NCBI GenBank assembly: GCA_963920765.1
Contig: OY987247.1
Span: 9,024,471-9,088,470 of the forward strand
DNA from: Ulota crispa
Taxonomy: Eukaryota > Streptophyta > Bryopsida > Orthotrichales > Orthotrichaceae
Direction: 5' to 3'
Length of the DNA stretch: 64,000 nt
The position numbers and the translations under genes were made by a program. The notes under the pieces are model-generated. The model was given only the letters and a program-made list of their open reading frames with translations. It did not search any database and was not told the DNA's origin. This document shows, piece after piece, positions 36,091 through 46,924 of the stretch (within the stretch, counting starts at the first letter, position 1; each line of letters starts with the position of its first letter).

Positions 36091-37776
36091 CTAGGGCCAG
36101 TCGGGGTGTTGGTCGCAGTGGAGCTGGATGGCCTTCATGGTGCGGAAGTGGGCGGCCTTGATGTCCTCGGGGGGCAGTACGCCAGCGTGGCGGGGCTCGT
36201 AGTCGAGCTGCCAGTGCAGGATGCAGTCGGTGCCTCCGGAGCACTCGGTCACTTTGAGCGTGGTGACGAGCTGGCTGTAACGGTGGTCGTCGAGCAGCTC
36301 CCAGGCCATGATGCCGGCCTCGTCGTCCAGCTCCACCACCCGCTCCCTGTTCGTCCTCTCCTCGCCCCCCGTTATGGCTGCCAACCAACCAGCCAGTGAA
36401 GTATCATTATGAGTGGCAAAGAGTGCACAAGTTCTCACAGTTTGTAGCATCTTCTGTGGGTTTTTGAAATCTCAAGATGGTCAAAGAACTCAAACTTGAA
36501 GTAATGTTGAGATAGTTGCAAGCAATGACATACGGACAAAGCAAGCCAAGGAATGAAAGAGCAGCTAACTATATCACAATTGACTGTAAGCTATCTGAAG
36601 TCCAAAAATTGGTTTAGTTTTGCAAAAGTACAAAAGATACTTGCAAAACCTTGAGAGGTACATGCAAAACATGGGGAGATCTTCATATGTTCAAGAACCT
36701 AAGAAATGTCTATGGTTACATGAATTGTCCATAAATAGTTGAATTTGTCATAATTGCAAGTTGCTACTTTCCTTTTGCTATAGGTGCTTTTCAATAGGAA
36801 GGTCCTTACAAGCCATTACTCTTCATAGCCTAGCATGTTTTACATGTAGCTTAATCTTCTCATTTTTATTCAAAAGGTAGCCTTTCATAAGATTATTAGA
36901 AGAAGCATGTTGTCTTCTACAAAAGAAAAAGTTGTGACTAGTTCAAAATCTTCTTGTCCTTTTTAAGATTGAGCGTGACCATTGAGGTTATGTCTAGGTT
37001 GTGTCTAATAGTGTGAAACTATATCTCAGAGTATACAGACATCACCCCCTCCCCACCCATTCCTATTCCTTGGCATTTTATCTCTTGTAACAACAAGGCT
37101 CTACTTGCAAATGTCCTAGTCCGTTTCAAAAGTTGTCATAAGATGTTTTAAGAGATCTCTCCATATGTGAGTTCATCACAACCAATTAATTGCATTACCT
37201 AAGAATTGGGTTAAGTAAGAATTGGATTCACCAAGAGTTACGCAAGGTTCCCAAGATGATTAATCAAGCAAGAACACTCACTATATTGTCTAGTCTCTTT
37301 GACAAAGGTTTGTAAATCAATTGCCCACCTTCCACTCTTGAGTTTGAAGAATGGTGCATGAAACCCTAAACAACAAAATGGAAGAAAATACACCGCAAAA
37401 TATACAAAACAATCAAACGCAACAATCACAACAAAAGAAGAGACTTGCGTTCAAGTGCGAAATCCAGAATCTCACCTTGAGAAGTAGGATGTTTACATTC
37501 ACCGAGTTTCTAAGAAGAATTACAACAAGCAATTGAGATCCACCGAGGAAAGAAAGGAAAGGAAAGGAAGATTGTGTGTGTGCCATGATAACCAATACCA
37601 GGGCCAAGAGTCATGAGACGGATGGTGCCGACACCACCATCGCCTTCCACACGCTCGGATTTCTGGAAGTGCTGGGGCAACAGTTGCGGAAGAATAACGT
37701 CGGAGTTGCGAGCGATCTTCATGCACCGTTCCTTGTTACACCCTCGTTGAGCCCACTGATACAGCAGCGTCCCCAT
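36091..37776 (-). CDS. Bet v 1 / PR-10-like START-fold protein
   Basis: Two exons, 37776-37599 and 36377-36091, join in phase (CCTG/GTATTG donor, GGTTGGCAG acceptor) to 154 residues, the normal size for Bet v 1/PR-10 proteins. Residues 44-50 (VEGDGGVG) are the family's glycine-rich loop between strands 2 and 3, preceded by the helix DVILPQLLPQHF. ERVVELDDEAGIMAWELLDD (71-90) and YSQLVTTLKV (93-102) are the central strands, and residues 127-150 form the long C-terminal helix. The family binds hydrophobic ligands such as flavonoids, alkaloids and hormones in a cytosolic cavity; the ligand here cannot be told. An exon boundary soon after the glycine-loop region is also usual for the family. The 1.2-kb intron holds no recognised element. 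The start is the ATG at 37776; in-frame sequence upstream begins with GTG. Confidence 0.88.
36378..37598 (-). other. Intron of the PR-10-like gene
   Basis: GT-AG intron of 1221 bp, AT-rich, with no MITE boundaries or nested gene seen. Confidence 0.75.
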
Positions 37777-38273
37777 CCCCTCCAACAACAAAACCCTCAC
37801 AATCTCTTCAACTCACAGACAGGACACACAATCGAAGGCGCCGCCGATGGGGATTCTTTGCTGGGGCTTCTCAGAAGTGAAATATGCTACTTCGCATTCT
37901 GTATCATGGTCAGGAATTCCCAAAACCCGAACTGCACTATTGTTAGCGTAGCTTCAATTCTTAGACTTGTTCAAATGATTCTTCCGTGCCCATTTGGGGC
38001 TGTTTTGTCGATGATGATTTCCGACGAATCTCTCTTACACTAATACCAATACCACAGACAGAAAAAAAAGATTATTCAAGAAATTAGAGAAAGTAGTATA
38101 CAATTGCTTCGGCTTTGCTAGAATGGAGCCACAGAAACAGAGATAGTGATGGAACTGTACGAGGCGATGAGGTTGTAGAGAATCTCAGGCTGTGCTCGTG
38201 CATAGGCAATCATCCCAAAATGTGGCTCCAGCAGCGAAAAACACCAGTAAAGGCACTAGTAAAGTACAGGTAG
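37777..38273 (-). promoter_or_regulatory. 5' flank of the PR-10-like gene
   Basis: The sequence is GC-richer than the background up to about 38260. No clear TATA box was found, so the transcription start is unassigned. Plus-strand frames in this stretch run opposite the gene and are not called. Confidence 0.35.
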
Positions 38274-38330
38274 GTATACCCATTCCCAACCATGTATCCA
38301 ATTTTGTCACTATGTATCTAACTTGTGTAT

Positions 38331-38467
38331 CATTAGGAAAATAGGGCCTTCAAAAGGCCTTTAAAAACAAATTGGTAGCCCCCATTCTTTTGGTCCCCGA
38401 TGTGGGGAACCAGCCTGCTGATGATCAAAAAATTTGAATTAAAAAAATCCAAAAAATCAAAAAATAA

Positions 38468-38507
<40 letters not shown>

Positions 38508-38657
38508 TTTTTTCTTATAATAAAAAATTTGAAAAAGCTAAGGTGGCATCAATGATGCCACCTCAGCCTACACATGATTTTATTGGGAATTGGGTTCCCA
38601 TGGCTAAGGACCCCCCCAAACTCAGGGCCTTTTTGGGGCCCCATATTTTTCCTAATG
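38331..38657. mobile_element. CATTAGG-family MITE, copy 2, nested
   Basis: Ends CATTAGGAAAAT...CCTAATG; 327 bp; homologous over its length to 31715-32050, including the GGTGGCATCAATGATGCCACC centre. It carries a (TA)n microsatellite at about 38473-38502 that is absent from copy 1. Confidence 0.75.
38473..38502. repeat. (TA)n microsatellite
   Basis: About 15 TA units inside the nested CATTAGG MITE. Confidence 0.95.
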
Positions 38658-38875
38658 CCAAAGTAGTCATTTTAGAATTGAAATGACCACTTTGGGTACA
38701 CAGTGATGCAAGTGGGTACATGGTTGGGAATGGGTATACGTATCTTAGTGAAATTTGTATGATCAACTTCCATTGTAATAGGAGGACTTTAGAAATTGCA
38801 AAGCAATTATCAAGCTATGCATGGAAATGTGTTGGATAACAATGTAATCCAAAATTGAAAATAGTGTTCTTAATA

Positions 38876-39311
38876 GGGGGTTTCAAACATGAAATCTGGC
38901 CTACGATTTTCTCACCTCACGGGATTTCAAGCCACTAGTGAATTATTTTTGTTCACTCACTTGCTCGAAGTCTCAGACACTCATGAGTTTGCGTAAGTCT
39001 GCGTTTAGGGTTAAGCTTTTGCAACAACTAAGCTGCAAGAGCAATACCAACATAAACACAAGCAGCGCAAGTACAAGGAGCAAGGCATGAGTGGGAGCAA
39101 GATGGGTGGGTGACGACCTCCGTCTGCATTCACACTTGTCTCCAAAGCGCTGCTCACTGGAGGCACAAATGTGAATTTCTGAAGTTCACTCCTAAGGTGA
39201 ATCACGTCAGCAGTGAACTTGAGAGGTGAGTCACCTCCTTGTTCACTAATGAATCCACTGAGGTGAACGACGACAAGAGTCACCAAAAAAAAATTGATGT
39301 TTGAAACCCCC
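38876..39311. mobile_element. Family D inverted-repeat element (TTTCAAACATGAAAT ends), copy 1
   Basis: The ends GGGGGTTTCAAACATG and the inverse complement (GATGTTTGAAACCCCC) are flanked by AATA on both sides. The interior contains GTGAATCACGT and TGAAGTTCACTCCT blocks shared with 44141-44989. Minus-strand frames in the copies look alike (SPLxFTxxVIH), but these follow the DNA homology and there is no evidence of selection. Confidence 0.65.
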
Positions 39312-39420
39312 AATAATTTCTTGTAAGAAGCACAGGAATTTTGGGGATTTGATTTTTTGAAAGTTGAAAAATGTTGATCATTGTGAACAATTCCGATGCA
39401 GCATGAAATTTTGCTCTTAA

Positions 39421-39492
39421 CCCCTCAACACCCCGGGTATCACAAAGTACACGAAAAATGCAACCAAATTTCCGTTGCTGGGTGTTGAGGGG
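39421..39492. mobile_element. 72-bp minimal TTAA element with perfect 13-bp TIRs
   Basis: TTAA lies at 39417-39420 and 39493-39496. Both ends are exactly CCCCTCAACACCC in inverse complement, leaving about 46 bp between them. It is the shortest member of the superfamily here and shows what a minimal element looks like. Confidence 0.85.
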
Positions 39493-39496
39493 TTAA

Positions 39497-40330
39497 TTCC
39501 TATGGGTGCAAGGCGGTGAAACTTGGAGATCAAACATGCCGGGTCAAGTAAATTACGGCTAAAGAAGATTCTAGAAACAACATCTTTCATTTTTGCATGT
39601 TTTTTTTGCTTCTTCCATCCCTATATGAATTAATTCTTAAGTCTTGTACAAAAATCACTAAACATCCAATGATCAAACTAGGCACATAGGTGAAGAACAA
39701 ACAAAACTTGTTTATGGGCATTATTGGATGTATTTCGTATGTTTCATACACTAACTATAAATATTTAAAAGCATTCATCATCCACTTTATAAACACGTAT
39801 AATTTTAAGAGTTGAAAAATTCAACATTGATATTGTGATGTTTTCATATTTTTGAAACAATAAGAACAAGCAACTACGCAACAAGAAACTTTGTCCTGTA
39901 GAATTGACTTGATTTTTGAATATGGTACCTACTCAAACTTCGTCACGCTAAATTATCATCACGTAATCAGCTCTTGCTCAATATTACGCTTGTTTTAGAA
40001 CGTCTTTTTCTAGTCCAAAATAATTATCCAAAACCCTCCATTGGGCGGCAACCAGTGGTTAGAGAATTGGAGCATTGTTGGTTAGAATCTGCTGTCCCAC
40101 TCACGACTCCCGTCGCTCGCTGGGACCGGCAGATTATAATCAGCAACGCTCCTCCCAACGTCCATTCCATAGTATAGAGCCTCCTCCCAACTGTCTATAG
40201 TCTTGTTTCTATAATAGGCTTTGTTCCATTAGTATTTGGGTGTCTATAATAGAATAAAATCTCTATTAGTTGGGTATTTGGGTGTTGCTCCAAGAAGATT
40301 AAATGGCAGTTATGTGGCGATTATTCTTAT
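39497..40330. other. Intergenic, with a GC-richer hairpin at 40067-40160
   Basis: Near 40067-40160, GGAGCATTGTTGGTTAGAATC pairs imperfectly with GATTATAATCAGCAACGCTCC, a short fold-back that may be a TE remnant. The rest is AT-rich without features. Confidence 0.35.
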
Positions 40331-40342
40331 TTTTGTGGTTAT

Positions 40343-40783
40343 GTGGCGGTTATGGTTGTTCTTGGGGATGGGGTATACACGGGAATAGGGGGTGGTTGCT
40401 TAGAGAAGGAGGCAAAGCATGTAGATAGGCATAGTACAAGTAAGCTCATTGTAATGGAAAGGAGAAGAAGCATGAAGAAGGTGATTATGAGGAAGGTCAT
40501 GTTAATTTTTTTGCAAGGACCCCATTCTGTGATGACCCTCCGCCAGAACGGCGGGTACAAGAGTCCACTAGTCAATAATGATATGGGTGAAGTTTTAGTA
40601 AATTTAGCCACATTTGTAAACCCTGTGCATAAATACAAATTATTGTACACTCCACATGTCAATGACCAGCAAAGGAAAGTATTGTTTGATTTTTGCATGT
40701 TTTGTATGGGTATGAGGGTTTATATTGTGGTGGTTTCTTGTGAAAATAATATTCAAATGATAAGTGCATATTTGAACACATGA
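40343..40783 (+). CDS. Unrecognised 146-residue open frame (weak)
   Basis: This is the longest plus-strand frame in the area. It starts at an ATG and ends before an AT-rich tail, with a mixed, fairly protein-like composition (basic 45-85; MGEVLVNLATFVNPVHKYKL about residues 81-100; Cys/Met-rich end). No domain is recognised and no splice sites were needed. It could be a TE gene fragment or chance. Confidence 0.2.
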   Translation: MAVMVVLGDGVYTGIGGGCLEKEAKHVDRHSTSKLIVMERRRSMKKVIMRKVMLIFLQGPHSVMTLRQNGGYKSPLVNNDMGEVLVNLATFVNPVHKYKLLYTPHVNDQQRKVLFDFCMFCMGMRVYIVVVSCENNIQMISAYLNT

Positions 40784-41275
40784 TGCATTTGGCTGTTGTC
40801 TTTTTCTTTCATATTCAATTTGAAGCATTAGAAGAAAAATGAGCTCAAGAGAAGGCCCCTATGGGAAGTGGTTGGAGGGGTCAAAAGCATTTAAATGTAA
40901 TGTCTTTTTTCAAATAAAAAGAAATTAATCCCCTAATCCCCTAATCCCCTATACCCGTTTACAAGTACTTCATGAGTATAATTTCTTTTTATAATATCAT
41001 ATGTTTTTTGTTTGATGAGTGTCCTTGTTTGATTGGGAATTGTAATCCTAGTTTATTCTTGTGTCCCACTAAAAGTCCTTGCATTTGTCATTGTCATGTT
41101 ATAATATTTTTTTCCATCATCAATCCTTCTCTAATACTCAAATTATGATTGAAAACAAGCTTTTATTTATTTTAGAATAACATTTTTATATTTTACAGAA
41201 AGACAAAACTCAACACAATTATGACCAATAAGCATAGTGAGCAGTAGCTTATGTCACCCTCTTAACCTCTAAAGG

Positions 41276-42173
41276 ACCAATGAGCCCACTTTGGGCTTTG
41301 TGAGTATTTGGGCAGGCTCTATTGACTTCATAATTTGGAATTTTTTCATGAAATTTTTAGGATGGATGCTACTCATCATAATCTACATGTGAAACTTTAT
41401 TTCATGTCATTCCAATAAGTAATGCAAAAGTCATAAGGTTTTTTCAAATTCAATGTCAAATCGGGCAACAAAAAATATATTCTAAGTTATTTATTTATTT
41501 ATAGAATTGTATAGATTGATACCTACTCAAAAAAAATTAAATCACTCAATTCCAAATAATGAGGTAAGAGTAAAAAGGAGTTTTATTTTGCCAAGAATGA
41601 AGGTAGGAAGAGGGTAGAAAAAACATATAAAGTTATCTTTTACTCTCAATTTTGAAAATTTTCAAATGAAAATGAAAACAAAAGTTTCTAATTGTCTGTT
41701 AGAGCATTCTCACCATTAGGATTAAAAAATTTCAAATTCTTCCAAAACTTATTAGCATATTAGTTATATCTTTCATTCATTAGTACCTCTCACTTCACAA
41801 CTTCTGTAAAGATGAATCCAAAAAAAAATTGGTTAAATTTTTTTATATATGCTTTCAACCCATTTTCGAACATATTGCCAAAATTGCACAAGAAATACAA
41901 CATACATGTTTTTCTCTAAAAAGTTTGAAAAACAAAACTTCACCTTCTGGAAGGACCAGAAAAGCCTACATTTTAAAGTTTAGGCACATTAATCTTGCAA
42001 TTGGTGGGGATGTTCATTTTGAAATTTTGGGACAATGTAATTGTGCAAGTTAACCAAAGGATCCTACAATTGAATTTGTTAAAAAATAAGTTTCAATGAA
42101 GATTTTGACCCTACTTTGCGGACTAGTATTTTGAAACAGTTTTGGGCCTCTAAATATAAAAGAACTTTAGGGG
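41276..42173. mobile_element. TTAA-flanked MITE, long subfamily B, 898 bp
   Basis: TTAA lies at 41272-41275 and 42174-42177. The left end is CCTCTAAAGGACCAATGAGCC; the right inverse complement is CCCCTAAAGTTC. Non-coding, AT-rich. Confidence 0.78.
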
Positions 42174-42177
42174 TTAA

Positions 42178-42747
42178 GTTCCTAAAATTGTGCATGCACA
42201 AGTACAATTTTTGAACATAGAAAATGTGACCCATTTAAGAAACTTTGTGCATTGAGATTGGCACCCTTACATAGGTGGTTTACAAGCCTCCTACCTTACA
42301 CAAGCTATTCCAATTATTGCACCTTGCGCTAACAACACTAACTTGCAGTAAGTCAAGAAAATATGTGAATTTACAATGTGCACTAATAACGTGATTCATA
42401 ATAGTTGAAGTTGATTCAATATACCATATTTACATGATTTACATACTGTCTCAAATAGTGTGACTCAAAAAGCCAAAATTCCAAGAGAATTTTGCTAGCC
42501 TATAGCTCAACTAGTGAGGTTCTGAAGGATGCTACAATACAAAATCTTTGCCATCAATTTACCAATTGAAAAGTGACAGAAAGTTATGTCTAGAACCCTA
42601 CTTGAACAATAAGGGCAAGAAACATGTCATATTTTTGTACAAAGTCGGCAAAATTAACCTAAATTAGTAGATTTTTTTTTACACTATTCAAAATCTTGCA
42701 CAAATTGAAATAACTTGTGTACTGGCATGAACCGTGCAAGAAGGTGA
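42178..42747. other. AT-rich intergenic stretch, no gene seen
   Basis: No supported feature. Confidence 0.4.
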
Positions 42748-42751
42748 TTAA

Positions 42752-43398
42752 CCCCTCATCGCCCAAGGGGCCCAAATCGGGCTTCTTCTGAAATTTATTT
42801 AGGGATGCACAACCTTTCTACAATACTATTTTTAGTGATTATTATTATTTTAAAACTCTTATTGAAGTCTAGTTTTAGCATCAAGAGTTTGATTTTGAAA
42901 ATAACCTAAAGTGATTTGTCTATTCAAGATTTTGTGCAAGGGTGTCCATTACAAATCTTCACTTTCTAGTGTTGAAGGCTCTTGGAAATGAGCCTCAAGT
43001 ACACTAGAACTTGGAGAAAAAATCACATCAAAAATTCATTTAAAAAAATTGTAGAATAGATTTTGAGAAGCCGTAAATTGATTGGGGTTATGCATGCTGT
43101 ACTTTACATACTCATATTTTTTTGGTACCCTCAATTTTAGGTTTGAGATGCAAAAAGAGGATTGAAAGACTTCAAATCACTTTCACAATTTTAACACCCT
43201 CATGATCAAACATTATAATCTTTCAATCCATAAGTGAAATAGTTGTGATTTCTTTTTGTATGCAATCTATAACATGTCTACTTTGAATTTGTACGGTTAC
43301 GTTTCAAAGAGAATTGATAAAATTGATCAAAATGCAAGCATTTTGTTCACTTTCAAGCAAATTTTGAGATACTCAAAACTACCATGGGCGGTGAGGGG
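42752..43398. mobile_element. TTAA-flanked MITE, 647 bp (CCCCTCATCGCCC ends)
   Basis: TTAA lies at 42748-42751 and 43399-43402. The ends CCCCTCATCGCCCAAGG and CCCCTCACCGCCCATGG (inverse complement) match at 15 of 17. It has the same length as, and interior homology to, 60096-60742 (for example the blocks around AAGATTTTGTGCAAGGGTGT). The right TTAA is shared with the next element. Confidence 0.85.
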
Positions 43399-43402
43399 TT
43401 AA

Positions 43403-43774
43403 GGTAGGTGCACCCATAAGCGTGGAAATAAGGGTTTTGAAGTAGGTAAAACAATTGCCTAACTTTGAAAAAAATACTATAAGTTAGGAAATGGAAACCA
43501 AAAATATTGGCATAAATTTCAAGGTTCCAACCGCAACCATCTATTCACAAAGATTTTTCAAAGTCCAAAACCAATGAAATTGTAAGAACCATGTGTAAGA
43601 GATGCTAATCACAAGGCTTGTTGGTTCTTAAATAGTGAGATGGGTACTCAAAACCTCATGCTAGTCACCCACAATCATCACTTCATCACCCACAACCACT
43701 TGTTTTTTTATTTATTAGCCATGCCACTGTCAAGTGACGAGCATGGGGACGCAATGCTTATGAATGCTGCTACC
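43403..43774. mobile_element. MITE family C (TIR GGTAGG), copy 2, TTAA-flanked
   Basis: TTAA lies at 43399-43402 (shared with the preceding element) and 43775-43778. The left end GGTAGGTGCACCCATAAGCG is homologous to copy 1 at 29455-29879, and the interiors align. The family therefore also uses TTAA targets although its ends differ from CCCCTAAAGG. Confidence 0.72.
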
Positions 43775-44140
43775 TTAAAGGGAAGCCTCTCTACGAATCA
43801 TGTGCAACTCTCCCTTTGCATTTGCATTGAACAAAACCATAACCACATTTCGAAGAGATCACAAGTTCACAACTTGCGCTGCCTTCGAAAAAAAAACATC
43901 AATAAACAAATCTCCTATAAGGGAAGGTGGTTCACATGATCAACTTGCTTGGAGGCTTTTCAAATAAATGGCGACATGAAAAAGTGCAAGCGCAAAGACC
44001 TCCCACGCAGATTGGCGGTACCACAGCGTGCCACTGACAGAACCCCCATGATCCAAGACATCACTACTCACCTCAATCAAACCTCGAAGAAGAATCATGA
44101 AAAATCTTGCAAAATTTACGCAGAGGCTCCATTAATAATA

Positions 44141-44989
44141 GGGCTTCAAACATAAAATCTGGTCTTTGAACTTCTCACCTCACAGGATCTCCGCGCACTA
44201 GTGAATTGTTTTTGTTCTCTCCCACGTGCAAAGTCTGAGACACTCGTGAGTTTAAGGAAATTTCTGCAAAAAAGGTTTTGGGATTTGAGGATGTAGGTGA
44301 ATGAGGCACAAGAAGCCACAAACATGAGTTTCTGAAGTTCACTCCTCACGTGAATCACGTTAGGAGTGAAATTCAGAGGTGACATAACATTGTTAACCTT
44401 CACTGGGGGTTCCCTTTTGCTCCCCCAATATGAGGATCCCCCCAGCAAATCCAAACCTCAAGCTCTAGCCCTCCTCCAATCAACTTTGTTGAAATATAAC
44501 TATATGCTCCCTAGGTATATAGGGGGGAATATCCCTCCACTTGGGGGGAGCAAAAGTAGTGGGTGAACAATAGGGGGCTTCAAACATGAAATATGGCCCT
44601 CGAACTTCTCACCTCACAGGATCTCCGGCACCAGTGAATTGTTTTCGTTCCCTCGCATGCGCAAAGTTTGAGACACCTGTGAGTTTGTGGAAATTTCTAC
44701 AAGAGAAGTTTCGGGGTTTAAGGACGCACGTGAATGAGCAGCGAGAAGCCACGAAGATGAGTTTTTGAAGTTCACACCGCACGTGAATCACGTTAAGAGT
44801 GAAGTTTAGAGGTGAGTCACGACAAGGTGCACGAGTGAATTCACGGAGGTGTATCGTAACATGAGTCACCTCAAAACGTTGATGTTTGAAGCCCCTAATA
44901 TTATGGAGTCACCTAGTGGTTCATGAGTGAATTCACAGAGGTGAATTGTAACGTAAGTCACCTAAAAAAGTTGATGTTTGAAGCCCCTA
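44141..44989. mobile_element. Family D cluster: copies 2 and 3 with a repeated right end
   Basis: Left ends occur at 44141 (GGGCTTCAAACAT) and 44573 (GGGGGCTTCAAACATG). Right ends occur at about 44895 and about 44989, each reading GATGTTTGAAGCCCC. The copy at 44573-44895 is complete. The outer left end and last right end may be one older element into which it inserted, or the right end was duplicated in tandem (44896-44989 repeats about 90 bp). Confidence 0.6.
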
Positions 44990-45432
44990 ATGTGGCTTTT
45001 ACAGCAACTTCAAATTCACACGGCTTCTGTCCCGCAAATTCCCACACAAGCACAGAGACTACTCTTCTAAATCTACACCACTGCTACATTCTCAGTATAA
45101 AATCTACACTACCTGTCTCCATGAGCAACACTCTACGTCTCTCTACCCATCCCAATTCCCAGCTATAACCCATTTTTCAAAATCCTCAAGCAAAAATGCG
45201 CGCATCACGGAGCAAAAGGTTTTTCTATACAGCAGTCAGTCTAGTTTTACCGACCAACCTGATTCCATCGTCTCGCCGGAACAAAGCTTGCACGTGCAAC
45301 TCACATTCAAAATCTCCAGAAAATTCATAGGAATGGAGTTTATGGTTTAGATCGAGTAGAGCTTGTTCGGGAAAGCGAGTCCTTTGAATCGCGAAGCTTG
45401 CAGATTTAGGGTTTAGGAGTTGCGCGCGCGCG

Positions 45433-46924
45433 TTACGAGAGCTTCCCACGGGAGAACTCCACGGCGGCCATCATGAACGCGCCCACGCCTTTCGGATCAT
45501 TCGTCACGATCGGCTCACTGATATAATACTCGTACGTTCCATTCCGGTACGGCGTCCCGCCCAAACCTCCGACGCCGCAAATCCTCGTGTAATTCAAGCC
45601 ACAATTCGGCAACTCCACCACGAACTCCTCCACAATCCCCTTCCACGCCTTCTCCGCATTCTTCAGATACGCCTCTTTTAAGTATCCCTTCCGCACGCCT
45701 GTCGCGTACGAGTACACGAACATCGCCGACGCCGACGACTCCAAGTAGTTCCCTTCACGATTCGCCTTGTCCATCACCTGCAGAGATCCATTTTAGGGTT
45801 AGACTGGCCATGGCCACATTGCCACAGGGATTCATTTTAGGGTTCAGGGTTAGACTCGCTCGCTCGCCATGGCCACATTGCAGCAGGGATTAATTTAAGG
45901 GTTAGAATCGCTCGCCCGCTGGCCATGGCCACATTGCAACAGGGATTCATTTAGGGTTAGACTCAGGGTTAGACTCGCTCGCTCGCCATGGCCACATTGC
46001 AACAGGGATTCATTTTAGGGTTAGACTCGCTCGTTCGCCATGGCCACATTGCAACAAGCCGGTGCTTGGACGGTGCAATTCACGCACCTGCCACCACAAT
46101 CCGGACTTTGGGTCTTGCACCTTGGCCACAGCAACAGCAAGGCGATGCAGAATCGAGAGCAGCTTGCCGCGTTTCGGATGCTCCACGGGGAAGTATTCAA
46201 TGGTGTCCACGAGAGCCACGAAGTACCATCCTACCGACCGGCCCCAGAACGACGGCGAGCGACCGGTTTTGGGATCGGACCAGTTCTGGACACGCGATTC
46301 ATCATACCCGTGGTATAGCAACCCTGTCTTGGAATCCCGGGATCGCTTCTCCATAATAACGAACTGATTCGCGACGTCATCGAAGTATTGTGACTCGCCG
46401 AAGAGCTTCACATACTCCGCGTAGAAAGGCTCCGCCATGTACAGCCCGTCCAGCCACATTTGATACGGGTACACCAATTTGTGCCAGAATCCGCCTTCGT
46501 TTGTGCGCGGTTGTTGCTTCAGCTGCTTGCGTAGAATGTCTGCCGCGGTCTTGTACTTGAGATCGTTCGTGTGCTCGTAGAGCGTGAGGACGAGCCTGCC
46601 GGTGAGAATGTTATCGAGAGTGTACTCTGTGAAGTTGTAGTTGATGGTGCCGTTCGGAGCGACGAAGCGGTCTACCTTGAACTTGATGAAGTCGATGTAC
46701 TTGGGGTCATTTGTGGCTTCGTAGACGAGCTCAATTCCGCGCAGAAACACGCCCAGCTCGTACTGGAACCGGTCCTTTGCTGGCCCCTCCACTGCCCACA
46801 GCGTCATCGACGTGTTCGCCATGCGCTTGGCTAGCGTTAGCGCGGGGTCCGCGGCGCGCGCGGGCGTCAAGCTCAGCAGTGCGAGGAGTATCGTCACTGG
46901 CAGCAATCCCCATGTCGACTTCAT
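45433..46924 (-). CDS. Secreted GH105-type unsaturated rhamnogalacturonyl hydrolase
   Basis: Two exons, 46924-46088 and 45777-45433, join in phase 0 (WWQ/VMDKANREGNYLESSASAM) to 393 residues, normal for GH88/GH105. Residues 1-24 are a signal peptide (hydrophobic core WGLLPVTILLALL, cut near ARA/ADP), so it should act in the wall or secretory path. The (alpha/alpha)6-barrel motifs are present: YTLDN (Asp104), MWLDGLYMAEPFY (Asp159, the expected general acid, matching Asp143 of YteR), YHGYDES (His205), FWGRSVGWY (Arg229, Trp233) and NYLESSASAMFVYSYATG. The family hydrates the unsaturated galacturonyl end left by rhamnogalacturonan lyases and releases the residue. All key residues are intact, so the enzyme is probably active. 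The same strand carries a TATA box near 47437. Exact substrate is inferred from family. Confidence 0.92.
45785..46060. repeat. Intronic minisatellite with telomere-like core in the GH105 gene
   Basis: About five irregular units of 50-70 bp fill nearly all of intron 45778-46087. Each unit joins TTTTAGGGTTAGACTCGCTC to GCCATGGCCACATTGCAACA, then GGGATTCAT. TTTAGGGTTAG resembles the plant telomere repeat. Variation in unit length points to slippage or unequal exchange. The splice sites lie just outside the array. Confidence 0.85.

Larger units (their letters stand above)
38274..38739. mobile_element. Outer inverted-repeat element carrying a nested CATTAGG MITE
   Basis: The ends GTATACCCATTCCCAACCAT and their complement (ending GGGAATGGGTATAC) bound 466 bp. 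Removing the nested element 38331-38657 leaves about 139 bp, a small fold-back MITE. The target duplication is unclear. Confidence 0.6.

Noticed and set aside
35920..36399. 159-residue plus-strand frame
   Set aside because: Its second half is exactly antisense to the PR-10-like exon, which has clear family motifs on the minus strand.
36030..46030. Chromosome end suggested by TTTAGGG-like tracts
   Set aside because: The tracts are short, irregular and within gene flanks or an intron, with unique genes on both sides; they are interstitial.
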